From: Acidovorax sp. | GTDB taxonomy: Bacteria > Pseudomonadota > Gammaproteobacteria > Burkholderiales > Burkholderiaceae_C | Reading direction: 5' to 3' | Length of the DNA stretch: 64,000 bases | NCBI RefSeq assembly: GCF_027492855.1 | Contig: NZ_JAPUDY010000026.1 | Location: 42,319 to 106,318 of the forward strand | Shown here: positions 17,297 to 28,185 of the stretch, in pieces | How positions within the stretch are numbered: position 1 is the stretch's first letter | How the letters are laid out: each line of letters starts with the position of its first letter | The notes under the pieces: model-generated | What the model was told of the DNA's origin: nothing | Databases searched by the model: none | What the model saw: the letters and a program-made list of their open reading frames with translations, nothing else | Made by a program: the position numbers and the translations under genes

Positions 17297-18724
17297 CTAG
17301 ATGTAGCCCCAATGAAGCACGATAACCGTTCTGCGTCCACGCTGCTCGGTGTGGACACGGTTCAACCAACAAAGATTATTGATAGCCATCCACATCTTTT
17401 CCTTGTTGCGTATCCTGTTCGGTCCATACTGTTTAAGGTTATTAATATCCACCTCCGTGCGGCGCGTGGTCCGCTGATACCGAATCAAGTATTCCTCAAG
17501 CAGTTGCCCGTACATAGCAGCGTTCTCCATAGGATCGTATGGCGTGGATATTTCTTTCATTTCATCCACAAAAAACTGGCAAATATCCCGAGCGGCCTGA
17601 AGGGTATCAACGTCAATTTCAGTGGTTCCATTGCAGAAATATTGCAGAAGGGCCGCTACTCTTGAAACGTTTTCCGCGATCTTCGAGGCAAAACCAGGGA
17701 TATCGTGAAAGAACCGCCCGGGCTGCAAATCCGACTCAATAGCCCTAGCCCTGTCGTACCAAACCTGTGCGGCTTCAGGGGTATAAGTGACCACCTTTCG
17801 AGGCCTGCGCTCTTTAATCGCGGCAACGCTTTCCTCCAGTAATTCAGCAGTCCGGGCGTGGAAGGCCTCAAGCGCTTGGGTGGACTCGGCAGTTGCCACG
17901 GTGACCTCCCTCTCACCTTGGCGAGAAATCGGCTCGCACAACAGCATGCGAGAGGTGAGCCCCATCTTCACAGCCATACCGTCGTTGCGACGGATGAACT
18001 CGTCGTAGACAGCGCGCTGCGTCATGATGGAGAACGTCAAATGAGGACTCTGGAGGCAAAGGCCTCCCGTCGTGATACGGTCGACTCGCATAAGCTCCGG
18101 CGCTTGCCACAGCTCCGTGAGCGAGCCCAAGTGCTGCATTACCCGACTGTTCGCAATGATCGCGCCCTCCGCACTGATAAGCCCCGCGGAGGGCCAGACA
18201 TCGCGCAAATTCCTCAATAGAGCCTCGATGGTTGTATTGTGATAAAGCCATCGGGGATGGATCTCCATCACTGGCTTGGTGCCGCGATGCTCAGCAATCG
18301 CCTCTTCCAAGCCTGTGCAGTCTTTGCCCGCCTTCACAACTTGCGCCAAGTCCGCCTTTAACTGTTTCAGTCGAATCAGCCACACTGTGAAGGCAGCTTC
18401 ATGACGGTCCTTCAGCGCCGCGCGGAGTGCTTCAGCGAGTATTTCCCGATCGACGATGGGTTGGAAAAATAGCTTGTCAGTGGCGCTCTTGCGCTCCCCC
18501 GACATGGCGATTACCCAAAAGAACAGATTCACAGGCGACAGGAAACCAGGGGGAGACCTGACGTCGATCACTCCTTGACAGCACAGCGCCATAGCAGTCA
18601 GCGCAGAGACCAAGGCGATCTCTATCGGCGCTTGAGTTTGAAGGTCAGCGGCGTGAACTGCATGCCGTAGGAGCTTCGGGGCCATTTCAAGATGGACTTT
18701 CGGGTGGTACTTTCGCTCGTACAT
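17297..18724 (-). CDS. YfjI family protein, DUF3987 P-loop ATPase
   Basis: A 475-aa protein of the DUF3987/YfjI family, common in prophage-like and satellite elements, often beside replication or primase genes. The variant P-loop SGERKS is at 75-80, in a context that fits the family. The rest is mainly helical. No membrane anchor is clear. With the Gp2-like and AlpA-like genes it forms a compact mobile-element module next to a tRNA gene. Function within the family is not established; a helicase- or primase-like role in element replication is inferred. Confidence 0.8.
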   Translation of the reverse strand: MYERKYHPKVHLEMAPKLLRHAVHAADLQTQAPIEIALVSALTAMALCCQGVIDVRSPPGFLSPVNLFFWVIAMSGERKSATDKLFFQPIVDREILAEALRAALKDRHEAAFTVWLIRLKQLKADLAQVVKAGKDCTGLEEAIAEHRGTKPVMEIHPRWLYHNTTIEALLRNLRDVWPSAGLISAEGAIIANSRVMQHLGSLTELWQAPELMRVDRITTGGLCLQSPHLTFSIMTQRAVYDEFIRRNDGMAVKMGLTSRMLLCEPISRQGEREVTVATAESTQALEAFHARTAELLEESVAAIKERRPRKVVTYTPEAAQVWYDRARAIESDLQPGRFFHDIPGFASKIAENVSRVAALLQYFCNGTTEIDVDTLQAARDICQFFVDEMKEISTPYDPMENAAMYGQLLEEYLIRYQRTTRRTEVDINNLKQYGPNRIRNKEKMWMAINNLCWLNRVHTEQRGRRTVIVLHWGYI

Positions 18725-19061
18725 TTTTCAATCCTCAGGTGGCCCGCCGCTTGGAAAGCAAACGGGCAAGTTGCCGGTACATGCGCTAGCTCGCATTTCC
18801 GGATAGCTGGATCTCTGCGCGAATTAAGAAACTCCGCAGTTGGTATCGGCAGTACCGTGGACATCGACGGCAGCCAATGAACTCCCCTCTTCAACTCAAG
18901 CTCATGCTTGCGCCCATGCGTTGGATGTACAGATCCGACGCGGCCGGCGATTCGTCAGAACGCACGAACTTCTTCGCCTTGCCCAGAGCTTTGGCATGCA
19001 AAGCTCCGCCAGCCCACAGTCGATGGGGCAGGTACGTCGGGACGGAGGAAAAGAGAGCGCG
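18725..19061. other. Intergenic region within the mobile element
   Basis: These 337 bp separate the DUF3987 gene from the AlpA-like gene. Short open frames occur on both strands but none has a persuasive start or family resemblance. It probably holds the promoter of the DUF3987 gene and element-specific signals; I see no clear direct repeats marking an origin. Confidence 0.45.
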
Positions 19062-19457
19062 CTACGGAGCGCGTTGACGAGAGTCGATCCAGGCCTGTAC
19101 GTCATCGGCACGCCAACGCACAGAGGAGCGTGGGCCTGCGTTCAGGCGTATGGGGCGGGGGAAGTCAGAGTGCGGTTGATCGCCACGCTGCTGGAGTTGC
19201 GCATAGATAGTAGAACGCGAAATGCCAAGAATTTTGGCGACTTCACTAACGCGCAAAAGGGAGGTGAGTCTGGAGCGCCGACCGTCGTGCTCAGCATGAG
19301 GGCAGTTTTCACAACTAGCCGCAAACGCCGCATCTGGCAACGCTTCAATGTCTTTGCCAACAGGCAAAGCCGAGGCGGGAACTCTCACAGCGAGTACAGA
19401 GCCAACGCTGAGTGGGACACTATTACGAGAGCCCAAAGATGAACTTACACAAACCAT
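19062..19457 (-). CDS. AlpA-like helix-turn-helix regulator/excisionase
   Basis: A 131-aa protein whose C-terminal half (about 65-126) is an AlpA/MerR-type winged helix: LRVSEVAKILGISRSTIYAQ, a charged wing, FPRPIRL, then VRWRADDVQAWI. Such proteins regulate integrase or act as excision factors in satellite elements. The N-terminal 65 residues carry a CENCPHAEH Cys/His patch that might bind metal. ATG 19457 is chosen because GGAG lies upstream; the frame is open to 19598. An 11-bp inverted repeat lies directly before the start. Nearest element gene to tRNA-Ser. Confidence 0.8.
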   Translation of the reverse strand: MVCVSSSLGSRNSVPLSVGSVLAVRVPASALPVGKDIEALPDAAFAASCENCPHAEHDGRRSRLTSLLRVSEVAKILGISRSTIYAQLQQRGDQPHSDFPRPIRLNAGPRSSVRWRADDVQAWIDSRQRAP

Positions 19458-19458
19458 A

Positions 19459-19499
19459 GGGACGAACTCCAACAACGCCAATAAAGACGAGTTCGTCCC
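19459..19499. promoter_or_regulatory. Perfect 11-bp inverted repeat upstream of the AlpA-like gene
   Basis: gggacgaactc (19459-19469) and gagttcgtccc (19489-19499) are exact reverse complements 19 bp apart. One arm abuts the start codon and includes the ribosome-binding region. It may be a dimer operator for the regulator, or an RNA stem hiding the Shine-Dalgarno. Confidence 0.6.
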
Positions 19500-19781
19500 C
19501 CTTGTGTGGACGTTTTTCAAACGTTTTCGGAGCCTTCCGGCCCTTTGTGTCCGGAGTATTGGCCTGTGCCTTGAAGACACACCTGAACGTCTGCTCAACG
19601 AGCTTTCATCTTAAAAGGATAGACCCCAGGAAGTCAAGAGAGATTGAGATGTCGACCCAGCGCCTGTTGATGAAGCTCTGCTGCAAACGGAAGCAGGCAC
19701 GTCGGGTTTAAGTCCAGTACCGTCCAACCAGATCCATCGCAATGCGAGCCATTGATGGTGTAAAGATTGGTAGATAGAAAC
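19500..19781. other. Non-coding junction between the mobile element and tRNA-Ser
   Basis: No gene is apparent here. If the element integrated at the tRNA 3' end, its right-end signals should lie in this stretch. I could not find a second copy of the tRNA 3' end in the window. Confidence 0.4.
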
Positions 19782-19805
19782 AAAAAAGCGCCCCGAAAGG
19801 CGCTT
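19782..19805 (-). terminator. Rho-independent terminator of tRNA-Ser
   Basis: Arms aagcgcc (19786-19792) and ggcgctt (19799-19805) with a 6-nt loop, followed on the minus strand by a T-rich run, 14 bp past the tRNA 3' end. Confidence 0.85.
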
Positions 19806-19818
19806 GTTTGCTTGCTTA

Positions 19819-19909
<91 letters not shown>

Positions 19910-20145
19910 TGTGTGTCGAAGCCTGCGATTATAGCAGGATTTGGACGACAAACGCTCGGCCAATACGCCTCCCAGAAGGCCCCTCGACGGGCCATGGAAA
20001 TCACCCGCACCTGTGCGCCGTCCAGCTGCGTCTTGACGCAAGTCATTGGTGAACAAAGAGCCCGGTGGCACGATCTTGCGCAGCCAGCAGTCTCTGCGCG
20101 CCAAAGACACATCGCCTCTCTTCACTATTTCCAAGGATATTTACC

Positions 20146-20595
20146 ATGCGATTCGCACACATCGTCGTTGCCGCTTCTGTGTTTGCTGCTGGCTCCGCCA
20201 TTGCAGGCCCGTGTGATCTCGAGATCGAGAGCACGGACGCCATGAAATTCAGCAAGGAAAGCCTGAGCGTGCCCGCCAGCTGCAAAAAGGTCACGCTGAA
20301 GCTGGTACACACGGGCAAGCTGCCCAAGGCCGCCATGGGCCATAACTGGGTGTTGGTCAAAGCGTCCGACATGCAGGCCGTGGCCAATGATGGGATCCCG
20401 GCCGGCGCGGACAAGGGCTATCTCAAGCCCGGTGATGCCCGCGTGCTGGCGGCCACCAAGCTGATCGGCGGCGGCGAGAGCGACACCGTCAGCTTCGATG
20501 CGTCGAAGCTCAAGGTGGGCGAGGCCTACAGCTTCTTCTGTTCGTTCCCCGGCCACATCGGGTTGATGAAGGGCAAGTTCGCGGTGACCAAATAA
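20146..20595 (+). CDS. azu: Azurin, periplasmic blue copper protein
   Basis: A 149-aa secreted electron carrier. A signal peptide ends at about residue 20 (GSAIA/GPCDLE). The type 1 copper ligands are all present: Gly65-His66 (MGHNW), Cys132, His137 and Met141 (FFCSFPGHIGLMKG), and Cys23/Cys46 would form the usual disulfide. Mature length is standard. The ATG follows ccaagga. It stands alone between tRNA-Ser and serS and probably serves periplasmic respiration or redox stress. Confidence 0.96.
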   Translation: MRFAHIVVAASVFAAGSAIAGPCDLEIESTDAMKFSKESLSVPASCKKVTLKLVHTGKLPKAAMGHNWVLVKASDMQAVANDGIPAGADKGYLKPGDARVLAATKLIGGGESDTVSFDASKLKVGEAYSFFCSFPGHIGLMKGKFAVTK

Positions 20596-20722
20596 CCGCG
20601 TTGGGGTGCCTGAATACTGCCGCGCCGCTCGCGCCCTTCCATCAGGAACCGAGCCCGCCAGCGCAGCAAATGGCATCCCTCATCACATCAACCGCCGTCG
20701 GCAACGGGCGCCACCACGAACC

Positions 20723-22048
<1,326 letters not shown>

Positions 22049-22071
22049 TTAAAGGGGTGGTCGGTCTCGGC

Positions 22072-23013
22072 TCAGGCGAGGCTTGCAGGGTCGAAGTTGG
22101 CGCCGCACAGGATCAGGGCCACCGTCTCCTGCGGCTGGGGCTTGTAGGCGCCTGTTTGCAGGGCCGCCAGGCCCAGCGCGGCAGCGGGTTCCACGGCCAG
22201 TTTCAGTTCTTTCCACAGCCACAGCTGGGCTGCACGGATGGCCTCGTCGGGCAGCAGCAGTGCGTCGTGTACGTGGCGCTGGCTGATCTCCCAGCCAATG
22301 GCGCCGATGCGGCGCGCGCCCAGCGAGTCGGCGGCCACGCCGCTCACCGCCACATCCACCGGCTGGCCTGCAGCGCGGGCGGCGTGCAGGGTGGGCGCGC
22401 GTTCGGGCTCCAGCGCGACCACGTGGGCGCGGCTCTCCACCCAGGCGGCCACGCCGCCGATGAGGCCGCCACCGCCCACGCTGACCAGCACGCTGTCGGG
22501 CAGACGGCCGCCCTGCTCTTCCATCTCCAGCGCCAAGGTGCCCGCACCGGCCACCACCTCGGGCTGGTCGTAGGCATGGGCCTGCAGCGCGCCGGTGGTC
22601 TTCTGGCGGGCCACGCAGGCTTCGAATGCTTCGGAATATGCAGCGCCCGTCACCACCACCTCAGCCCCCAGCGTGCGCAGGCGGGCGCGCTTGGCCTCGG
22701 GCGAGACTTCGGGCACAAACACCTCGCAGCGCACGCCCAGCGCCTGGGCGGCGGCGGCCACGGCAATGCCCGCATTGCCGCCGGAGGCGATGATCACGCC
22801 GCTGTCGGGCACGGGGTTGGCCAGCAAGCGGTACAACATGCCGCGCGCCTTGAAGCTGCCGCCCACCTGCAGGTGCTCCAGCTTGAGCCAGACCTCGCCG
22901 CAGTCCACGCCCAGGGATCGGCCGGACACGCGCATCAACGGCGTGGTGCGCAAAAAGTCGGGCTGGGTGGCCAATTGGCGGCGGGCGGCGGCAATGGCGG
23001 CGCGGTCGATCAT
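22072..23013 (-). CDS. Serine/threonine dehydratase family PLP enzyme
   Basis: A 313-aa fold-type II pyridoxal phosphate enzyme that would deaminate serine or threonine to a 2-oxo acid. The PLP lysine is Lys55 in GGSFKARG; the phosphate-binding loop is GGGGLIGG and the substrate loop SGGNAG. There is no C-terminal ACT regulatory domain, so it resembles catabolic rather than biosynthetic threonine dehydratases. The ATG at 23013 is chosen because the fold starts there; the frame is open far upstream. Its substrate preference cannot be read from sequence. Confidence 0.88.
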   Translation of the reverse strand: MIDRAAIAAARRQLATQPDFLRTTPLMRVSGRSLGVDCGEVWLKLEHLQVGGSFKARGMLYRLLANPVPDSGVIIASGGNAGIAVAAAAQALGVRCEVFVPEVSPEAKRARLRTLGAEVVVTGAAYSEAFEACVARQKTTGALQAHAYDQPEVVAGAGTLALEMEEQGGRLPDSVLVSVGGGGLIGGVAAWVESRAHVVALEPERAPTLHAARAAGQPVDVAVSGVAADSLGARRIGAIGWEISQRHVHDALLLPDEAIRAAQLWLWKELKLAVEPAAALGLAALQTGAYKPQPQETVALILCGANFDPASLA

Positions 23014-23176
23014 GCAAGGACTCCGTGGGGCAGAAAAAAGGAAAGGGCCAGTGTAGGGGCTGCCCGCAACACACCAATACAACAGCCGCTGCAGGCGCGC
23101 CCGGCAACTGCCGATAACATGGGATGGCTCAGCCCCCAGCGAACGCCTTTCGCGGGCCTGCCTGCAGGAGGAAAAC

Positions 23177-23893
23177 ATGTTCTTTGTCTTCGGCCCGTCG
23201 GGGCAGATGTACCGGGGCGGCCCCGAAAACCTGTCGCACATCTCGCCCGTGCGGCGCGTGCAAAGGCCCCAGGCGCTGCGCACCCGTGCGCTGGACGCGC
23301 AGGGCGAGCCCGCGCCCGCCTTCCAGGCCCCGCCCCGCCCGGCGGCGGACGAAGCCGCCCCACCGCCGCCCGTGGTCAACCTGCGCATGCACGACGCCGT
23401 GAGCGCCTACGCGCAGACCGAGCAAGGCCCTCAACTGGCGCGCCAGCCCCTGACCCGCGTCAGCGACGTGATGACCCCCGGCGCGCTCAGCGTGCAGCCG
23501 AATGCGCGCGTGAACGATGCCTGGCAAACCCTGGCCGAGCACAAGGTGGCGCAGGCCCCGGTGGTAGATGCGCTGGGCCGCGTGATTGGCCTGCTGCTGC
23601 GTGCCGACATGGCGCCGCTCGACCTGCTGCCCGAGCCCGGCGCAGTGAAGCAGGCCATCGACCTGGCGCGCCGCCCGGTGGCCGAGGTGATGGTGAGCCC
23701 CGTACCCACGGTATCGGCCGACACGGAACTGCGCCGCGTGGCCGCCGTGCTGCTGGATACCGGCCTGCCGGGCCTGCCGGTGACGGACGAGGTGGGCGTG
23801 CTCTCCGGCTTTATCTCGCGCACCGACATCCTGCGCGCGGTGGCGGCCGACCCACCACTGGACCTGTGGAGCGGGCCAGCAATGCCGCTATGA
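23177..23893 (+). CDS. CBS-domain protein
   Basis: A 238-aa cytoplasmic protein with a proline/alanine-rich N-terminal region (about 1-90) and two CBS motifs (about 95-150, starting VSDVMTP, and 165-230, starting VAEVMVSP). CBS pairs bind adenine nucleotides and usually sense energy state. There is no attached enzyme or channel domain, so the partner is unknown. A strong Shine-Dalgarno (aggaggaaaac) precedes the ATG. It diverges from the dehydratase gene and is followed by a palindromic repeat. Confidence 0.85.
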   Translation: MFFVFGPSGQMYRGGPENLSHISPVRRVQRPQALRTRALDAQGEPAPAFQAPPRPAADEAAPPPPVVNLRMHDAVSAYAQTEQGPQLARQPLTRVSDVMTPGALSVQPNARVNDAWQTLAEHKVAQAPVVDALGRVIGLLLRADMAPLDLLPEPGAVKQAIDLARRPVAEVMVSPVPTVSADTELRRVAAVLLDTGLPGLPVTDEVGVLSGFISRTDILRAVAADPPLDLWSGPAMPL

Positions 23894-23910
23894 CAGCATG
23901 TATCGGGAAT

Positions 23911-23973
23911 TTGAATAAAAATAACTGCTAGCGCTTGATAGATAAGCACTAGCAGCTATTAATTTTATAGCAT
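23911..23973. repeat. Palindromic intergenic repeat, copy 2
   Basis: The near-perfect hairpin ctgctagcgctt/aagcactagcag with a 7-nt loop is flanked by AT-rich arms (ataaaaat, attaattttatag). It lies between convergent genes (CBS protein and ispH) and could also act as a terminator. Confidence 0.85.
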
Positions 23974-24016
23974 TCAGAGCGCTATCGGGCTCCGTCTGCC
24001 CTGAAACCCGCTGCCG

Positions 24017-25021
24017 TCAGTGCGAGCCCAGGCCAGTCTCGGGGGTGCGCTGGCGAATCTCCAGGCCGGTGGCTGCGTCAATCTTGAGCCCCTTGGGCAG
24101 CGGGAACTTGATGGTTTCCTCGATGCCCGCCATGCTGCGCACCGACACCGCGCCCAGCGCCTTGATGCGGTCGATAACCTGTTGCACCAGAATTTCGGGC
24201 GCCGATGCGCCTGCCGTGAGCCCCACACGCGCCAGGCCGTCGAACCATTCGCCTTTGAGCTCGTCGGCGCTGTCCACCATGTAGGCCGTGGTGCCCAGCT
24301 TGGCGGCCAGCTCGCGCAGGCGGTTGCTGTTGGAGCTGGTGGGGCTGCCCACCACGATCACCACATCCACCTGCGGGCTCAGCACCTTGACGGCGTCCTG
24401 CCGGTTCTGGGTGGCGTAGCAGATGTCTTGTTGCTTGGGCTCGCGCACGCTCGGAAAACGCGCGCGCACAGCGGCCGAGATTTCGGCAGCGTCGTCCACC
24501 GACAGCGTGGTCTGCGTCACCACGGCCAGTTTTTCCGTCTGTGCGGGCTGCACGCGGGCCACGTCTTCCACGTCTTCCACCAGGTGGATGCCGTGGTCGA
24601 GCTGGCCCATGGTGCCCTCGACCTCGGGGTGGCCCTTGTGGCCGATCATGATGAACTCGTAGCCCTCTTTGGCCAGCTTGGCCACCTCGACGTGCACCTT
24701 GGTCACCAGCGGGCAGGTCGCGTCAAAAATGCTGAAGCCGCGCGCCACGGCTTCTTGCTGCACGGCCTTGCTCACCCCGTGGGCGCTGAAGACCAGCGTG
24801 GCGCCGGGTGGCACGTCCGACAGCTCTTCGATGAAGATCGCTCCCTTGGCCTTGAGGTCGTTCACCACGTAGGTGTTGTGCACGATTTCGTGGCGCACAT
24901 AGATGGGCGCGCCAAATTTTTGGATGGCGCGCTCCACGATCTCGATGGCGCGGTCCACGCCCGCGCAAAAGCCGCGCGGCTCGGCCAGCAGAATCTCTTG
25001 CGGCGACAGCATCACCATCAT
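24017..25021 (-). CDS. ispH: 4-hydroxy-3-methylbut-2-enyl diphosphate reductase
   Basis: The last enzyme of the MEP isoprenoid pathway, reducing HMBPP to IPP and DMAPP with a [4Fe-4S] cluster. The three cluster cysteines are in [22 protein letters not shown] and [10 protein letters not shown]; the [10 protein letters not shown] substrate loop is present. About 334 aa, slightly extended at the C-terminus. ATG 25021 overlaps the fkpB stop by one base; ATG 25018 is also possible. The fkpB-ispH pairing is conserved in proteobacteria. Confidence 0.97.
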   Translation of the reverse strand: MMVMLSPQEILLAEPRGFCAGVDRAIEIVERAIQKFGAPIYVRHEIVHNTYVVNDLKAKGAIFIEELSDVPPGATLVFSAHGVSKAVQQEAVARGFSIFDATCPLVTKVHVEVAKLAKEGYEFIMIGHKGHPEVEGTMGQLDHGIHLVEDVEDVARVQPAQTEKLAVVTQTTLSVDDAAEISAAVRARFPSVREPKQQDICYATQNRQDAVKVLSPQVDVVIVVGSPTSSNSNRLRELAAKLGTTAYMVDSADELKGEWFDGLARVGLTAGASAPEILVQQVIDRIKALGAVSVRSMAGIEETIKFPLPKGLKIDAATGLEIRQRTPETGLGSH

Positions 25022-25485
25022 CACAGGATCCCGATCAACTGCACTTCAAAGGTCACCGGCTGGCCCGCCAGCGGGTGGTTGAAGTCAAACAGCACCGCGC
25101 CATCGTCGCGCACCTGCATCACGGCGCCTGCGTAGCTGCCCAACCCGTCGGGCGTGGGGAACTGCACCACATCGCCCACACTGTATTTTTCATCAGGGTC
25201 GCCCAGCTCATTCATCAGCTTGCGCGCCACCCATTGCTGCATGTCGGCATTGCGCTCGCCAAAAGCTTCGCCCGCAGGCAACTCAAACGTGGTGCGCGTG
25301 CCTTCGGCCAGGCCCAGAAGGCGCTGCTCCACGGCGGGCGACAGCTCGCCCGTGCCCAGCGACAGGGTAGCGGGCTTGTCGGCAAAGGTGTTGATCACAT
25401 CGCCCGCCGGACCGGCCAGGCGGTAGTGCAGCGTGAGGAAAGAACCCGGCTGAACGGTAGGAAGGGGGGCGGCGATAGTAGTCAT
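25021..25485 (-). CDS. fkpB: FKBP-type peptidyl-prolyl cis-trans isomerase (SlpA/FkpB type)
   Basis: A 154-aa cytoplasmic prolyl isomerase and chaperone. The SlyD/SlpA-type split FKBP domain is visible: [29 protein letters not shown], an IF insert (about 70-125) and [15 protein letters not shown] at the end. It lacks the His-rich tail of SlyD. ATG 25485 (MTTIAAPLP) is preferred over an upstream in-frame start. It is immediately upstream of ispH with a 1-bp overlap. Confidence 0.94.
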   Translation of the reverse strand: MTTIAAPLPTVQPGSFLTLHYRLAGPAGDVINTFADKPATLSLGTGELSPAVEQRLLGLAEGTRTTFELPAGEAFGERNADMQQWVARKLMNELGDPDEKYSVGDVVQFPTPDGLGSYAGAVMQVRDDGAVLFDFNHPLAGQPVTFEVQLIGIL

Positions 25486-25573
25486 GAGAGTCCCGATAAA
25501 CTGCCCCAATTGTAGAAAACCGGGCAAAGCCCTACGCCCGTTGCCCCCTGACGGGTGTCAAAGACCCTGCTCC

Positions 25574-26287
25574 ATGCCCCTCAAAGACCTGCCCTCCGAC
25601 GCCCAGCCCCGCGAAAAACTGCTGGCGCGCGGCCCCGCCGCCCTCGCCGATGCCGAGCTGCTGGCCATCCTGCTGCGGACAGGCATCGTGGGCAAAGGCG
25701 TGCTGCAGATGGCGCAAGAGCTGCTCGACCCGCCCGGCATCGACCCCGCCACGGGCGCCGTCTCCGGCGGCTTTGGCGGCATTGCCGGGCTGCTGCACAC
25801 GAGCGCAGCCGACCTTGAGCGCATCAAAGGCCTGGGCCCCGCCAAACGCGCCGAGCTGGTGGCCGTGCTCGAGCTCGCGCGCCGCGCCCTGGCTCAGCAA
25901 CTGCGCGAGCGCGAGGTGTTCGACTCGCCCAACGCCGTCAGGCACTACCTGCAGTTGCACCTGGCCGCCAAAGGGCACGAGGTGTTTGCCGTGTTGTTCC
26001 TCGACGCACAAAACCGGCTGCTGGCGCTGGAGGAGCTGTTTCGCGGCACGCTCACCCAGACCAGCGTGTACCCGCGCGAGGTGGTGCTGCGCGCCCTGCA
26101 CCACCAAGCCGCCGCCGTGGTGCTGGCCCACAACCACCCCAGCGGCAACGTGCAGCCCAGCCGCGCCGACGAGGCCCTGACCCAGACCCTGAAAAGCACG
26201 CTGGCGCTGGTGGATGTGCGTGTGCTCGACCACGTCATCGTGGCGCCGGGCCAGGCACTGTCGATGGCGGAGAAGGGCCTGATATGA
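25574..26287 (+). CDS. radC: RadC family JAMM-domain protein
   Basis: A 237-aa protein with an N-terminal helix-hairpin-helix part ([12 protein letters not shown], 84-95) and a C-terminal JAB/MPN metalloprotease-like domain. The zinc motif HNHPSGN is at 186-192 with Asp199. The molecular role of RadC is unsettled despite its name. It diverges from fkpB and overlaps the next gene by 4 bp (ATGA). Confidence 0.95.
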   Translation: MPLKDLPSDAQPREKLLARGPAALADAELLAILLRTGIVGKGVLQMAQELLDPPGIDPATGAVSGGFGGIAGLLHTSAADLERIKGLGPAKRAELVAVLELARRALAQQLREREVFDSPNAVRHYLQLHLAAKGHEVFAVLFLDAQNRLLALEELFRGTLTQTSVYPREVVLRALHHQAAAVVLAHNHPSGNVQPSRADEALTQTLKSTLALVDVRVLDHVIVAPGQALSMAEKGLI

Positions 26288-27444
26288 AAGCCTCCCGCCT
26301 CGCTGCAGCGGCCCTGCTGGCTGTCGTTGCACTGCTGCAGGCATGCGTAGCGCCCGCACCAGAGCCCCAGCCACCCCTGCCGCTGCCCACCCAGGCCTGC
26401 CCCTGCCTGCGCCTCATCGGCGAGGCCACGCTGGAGAAGGGCTGGAACTTTGACGGCACCACCGTGGGCGGCCTCTCCGGCATCGACTACGACGCAGCGC
26501 AGGACCGCTACATCCTGCTGAGCGACGACCGATCCAACGTAGACCACGCGCGCTTTTACACCGCACGCATCCACTACACCGCCCAAACGCTCGACACGCC
26601 GCGATTCACGGGTGTCACCTCCCTGCTCAGCCCCAGCGGCCAGCCCTACCCGCCCAGGCGCCGCGCGCTCGATGGCCTGGATGTACCCGACCCCGAGGCC
26701 GTGCGCTGGCTGCCCGGCGGCCAGGCCTTTCTGTGGACCAGCGAGGGCGACTTTGCGCGCGGCTTTGGCCCCGCACTGCGCACGACACGTGCAGCCGATG
26801 GCGCGCTGCAGCGCGACCATGCGTTGCCCGAGGCGTTCCAGCCCCGCAGGGCAGCAGGCACCGGCCCGCGCGACAACGCCACACTGGAGGGCCTGGCCCT
26901 CATGCCCGACGGCCGCACCGCCTGGGTCGCCATGGAAGGCCCCTGGCTGCAGGATGGCCCACGCGCCACGCCCGCCAACGGCGGCGCGCCGGTGCGCATC
27001 ACCGCCATCGATGCGGACAACGGCCGGGTGCTGCGCCAGATCGCCTACCAGCCCGACGCCGTGCCGCACAAAAGCCCCCTGCCCGGCGGCTACACCACCA
27101 ACGGTGTGAGCGAGATCCTGGCAGACGGCCCCAACCACCTGCTGGTGCTGGAGCGCTCCTACACGCTGGGCGTGGGCAATTCGGTCCGGCTGTATCGCAT
27201 TCCACTGGCCGGTGTCAGCGACACCCTGGGCCTGGCCGCGCTGGCGCCCGGCAACCACACCCCTGCCCCCAAGACCCTGGTGGCCGACTTTGCCCACCTG
27301 GGCCTGAAACACATCGACAACATCGAGGCCATGGCCTGGGGGCCGCCGCTGCCCAGCGGGTCGCGTGTGCTGGTTTTTGTGAGCGACGACAACTTCAACC
27401 CTGCCCAGGTCACGCAATTCATCGCCGTGGAGTATCTGCAGTAG
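26284..27444 (+). CDS. Lipoprotein with an esterase-like phytase domain
   Basis: A 386-aa protein of the phytase-associated esterase-like domain family, predicted to be a lipoprotein: an N-terminal hydrophobic stretch ends in LLQAC, with Cys21 as the lipidation site. Repeated beta-propeller-like blades can be seen ([57 protein letters not shown]). The substrate is unknown; family members have been linked to phosphoester or ester hydrolysis. It starts within the radC stop codon, so the two are probably co-translated. Confidence 0.85.
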   Translation: MKASRLAAAALLAVVALLQACVAPAPEPQPPLPLPTQACPCLRLIGEATLEKGWNFDGTTVGGLSGIDYDAAQDRYILLSDDRSNVDHARFYTARIHYTAQTLDTPRFTGVTSLLSPSGQPYPPRRRALDGLDVPDPEAVRWLPGGQAFLWTSEGDFARGFGPALRTTRAADGALQRDHALPEAFQPRRAAGTGPRDNATLEGLALMPDGRTAWVAMEGPWLQDGPRATPANGGAPVRITAIDADNGRVLRQIAYQPDAVPHKSPLPGGYTTNGVSEILADGPNHLLVLERSYTLGVGNSVRLYRIPLAGVSDTLGLAALAPGNHTPAPKTLVADFAHLGLKHIDNIEAMAWGPPLPSGSRVLVFVSDDNFNPAQVTQFIAVEYLQ

Positions 27445-27464
27445 CAGTAGTCGTAGTAGCCGCC

Positions 27465-28127
27465 ATGATCGTGAAAGCCAAATCGCTGCAAGACCTGAAA
27501 CCGCTGCGCCAGGCGTTGGCGCAGGCCGCGCAGCGCGAGGCCGAACGCCAGCACCTGCTGCGCGAGGCCCAGCGGCGCAACCAAGCCGAGCGCAACCTGT
27601 TTCGTGACGCCGTGGGCACCGTGCAGGCGCTCAAGGGCCAGTACCACGACCGGCACTGGCACAGCCCCGAACCGCCCGAGCCGCTGCCCCTGCAGCATTG
27701 GCTGGATGAGGAACGTGTGCTGCAGGAATCCATCAGCGACGATTTCGACGTGAGCACCCTGCTCGACACCGACGACCAGTTGAGCTTTCGACGCCCCGGC
27801 ATCGGCGTGGAGATCACGCGCCGCCTGCGCTCCGGCCACTGGAGCATTCAGCGCCAGCTCGACCTGCACGGCCTGCGCGTGGACGAGGCCCGCGAGGCGC
27901 TGGGCGACTTTATCCGCCACGCCCACAAGACAGGGCTGCGCTGCGTGCGCGTGGTGCACGGCAAAGGGCTGGGCTCGCCCGGCAAGAGCCCCGTGCTCAA
28001 AAGCCGCGTGCAGCGCTGGCTGGTGCAAAAGAGCGAGGTGCTGGCCTTTGTGCAGGCCCGGCCCATGGACGGCGGCGCGGGGGCGCTGGTGGTGCTGCTG
28101 CAGCCCAGCGGGGGCGCAAGAAGGTGA
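27465..28127 (+). CDS. Smr-domain protein
   Basis: A 220-aa protein with a charged, coiled-coil-like N-terminus (about 1-60, rich in Arg, Gln and Ala) and a C-terminal Smr domain (about 140-215) marked by LDLHGLRVDEA and VVHGKGLGSPGKSPVLK. Stand-alone Smr proteins of this kind act as nucleases, for example in ribosome rescue by cleaving mRNA in stalled ribosomes. A short GTA-rich tract separates it from the esterase-like gene, 20 bp upstream. Confidence 0.9.
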   Translation: MIVKAKSLQDLKPLRQALAQAAQREAERQHLLREAQRRNQAERNLFRDAVGTVQALKGQYHDRHWHSPEPPEPLPLQHWLDEERVLQESISDDFDVSTLLDTDDQLSFRRPGIGVEITRRLRSGHWSIQRQLDLHGLRVDEAREALGDFIRHAHKTGLRCVRVVHGKGLGSPGKSPVLKSRVQRWLVQKSEVLAFVQARPMDGGAGALVVLLQPSGGARR

Positions 28128-28185
28128 TTGCCGCTGCCGCCGCAGCAGACATGCGTGCGGGCAAATCACACCATTGCGCGCGCCA

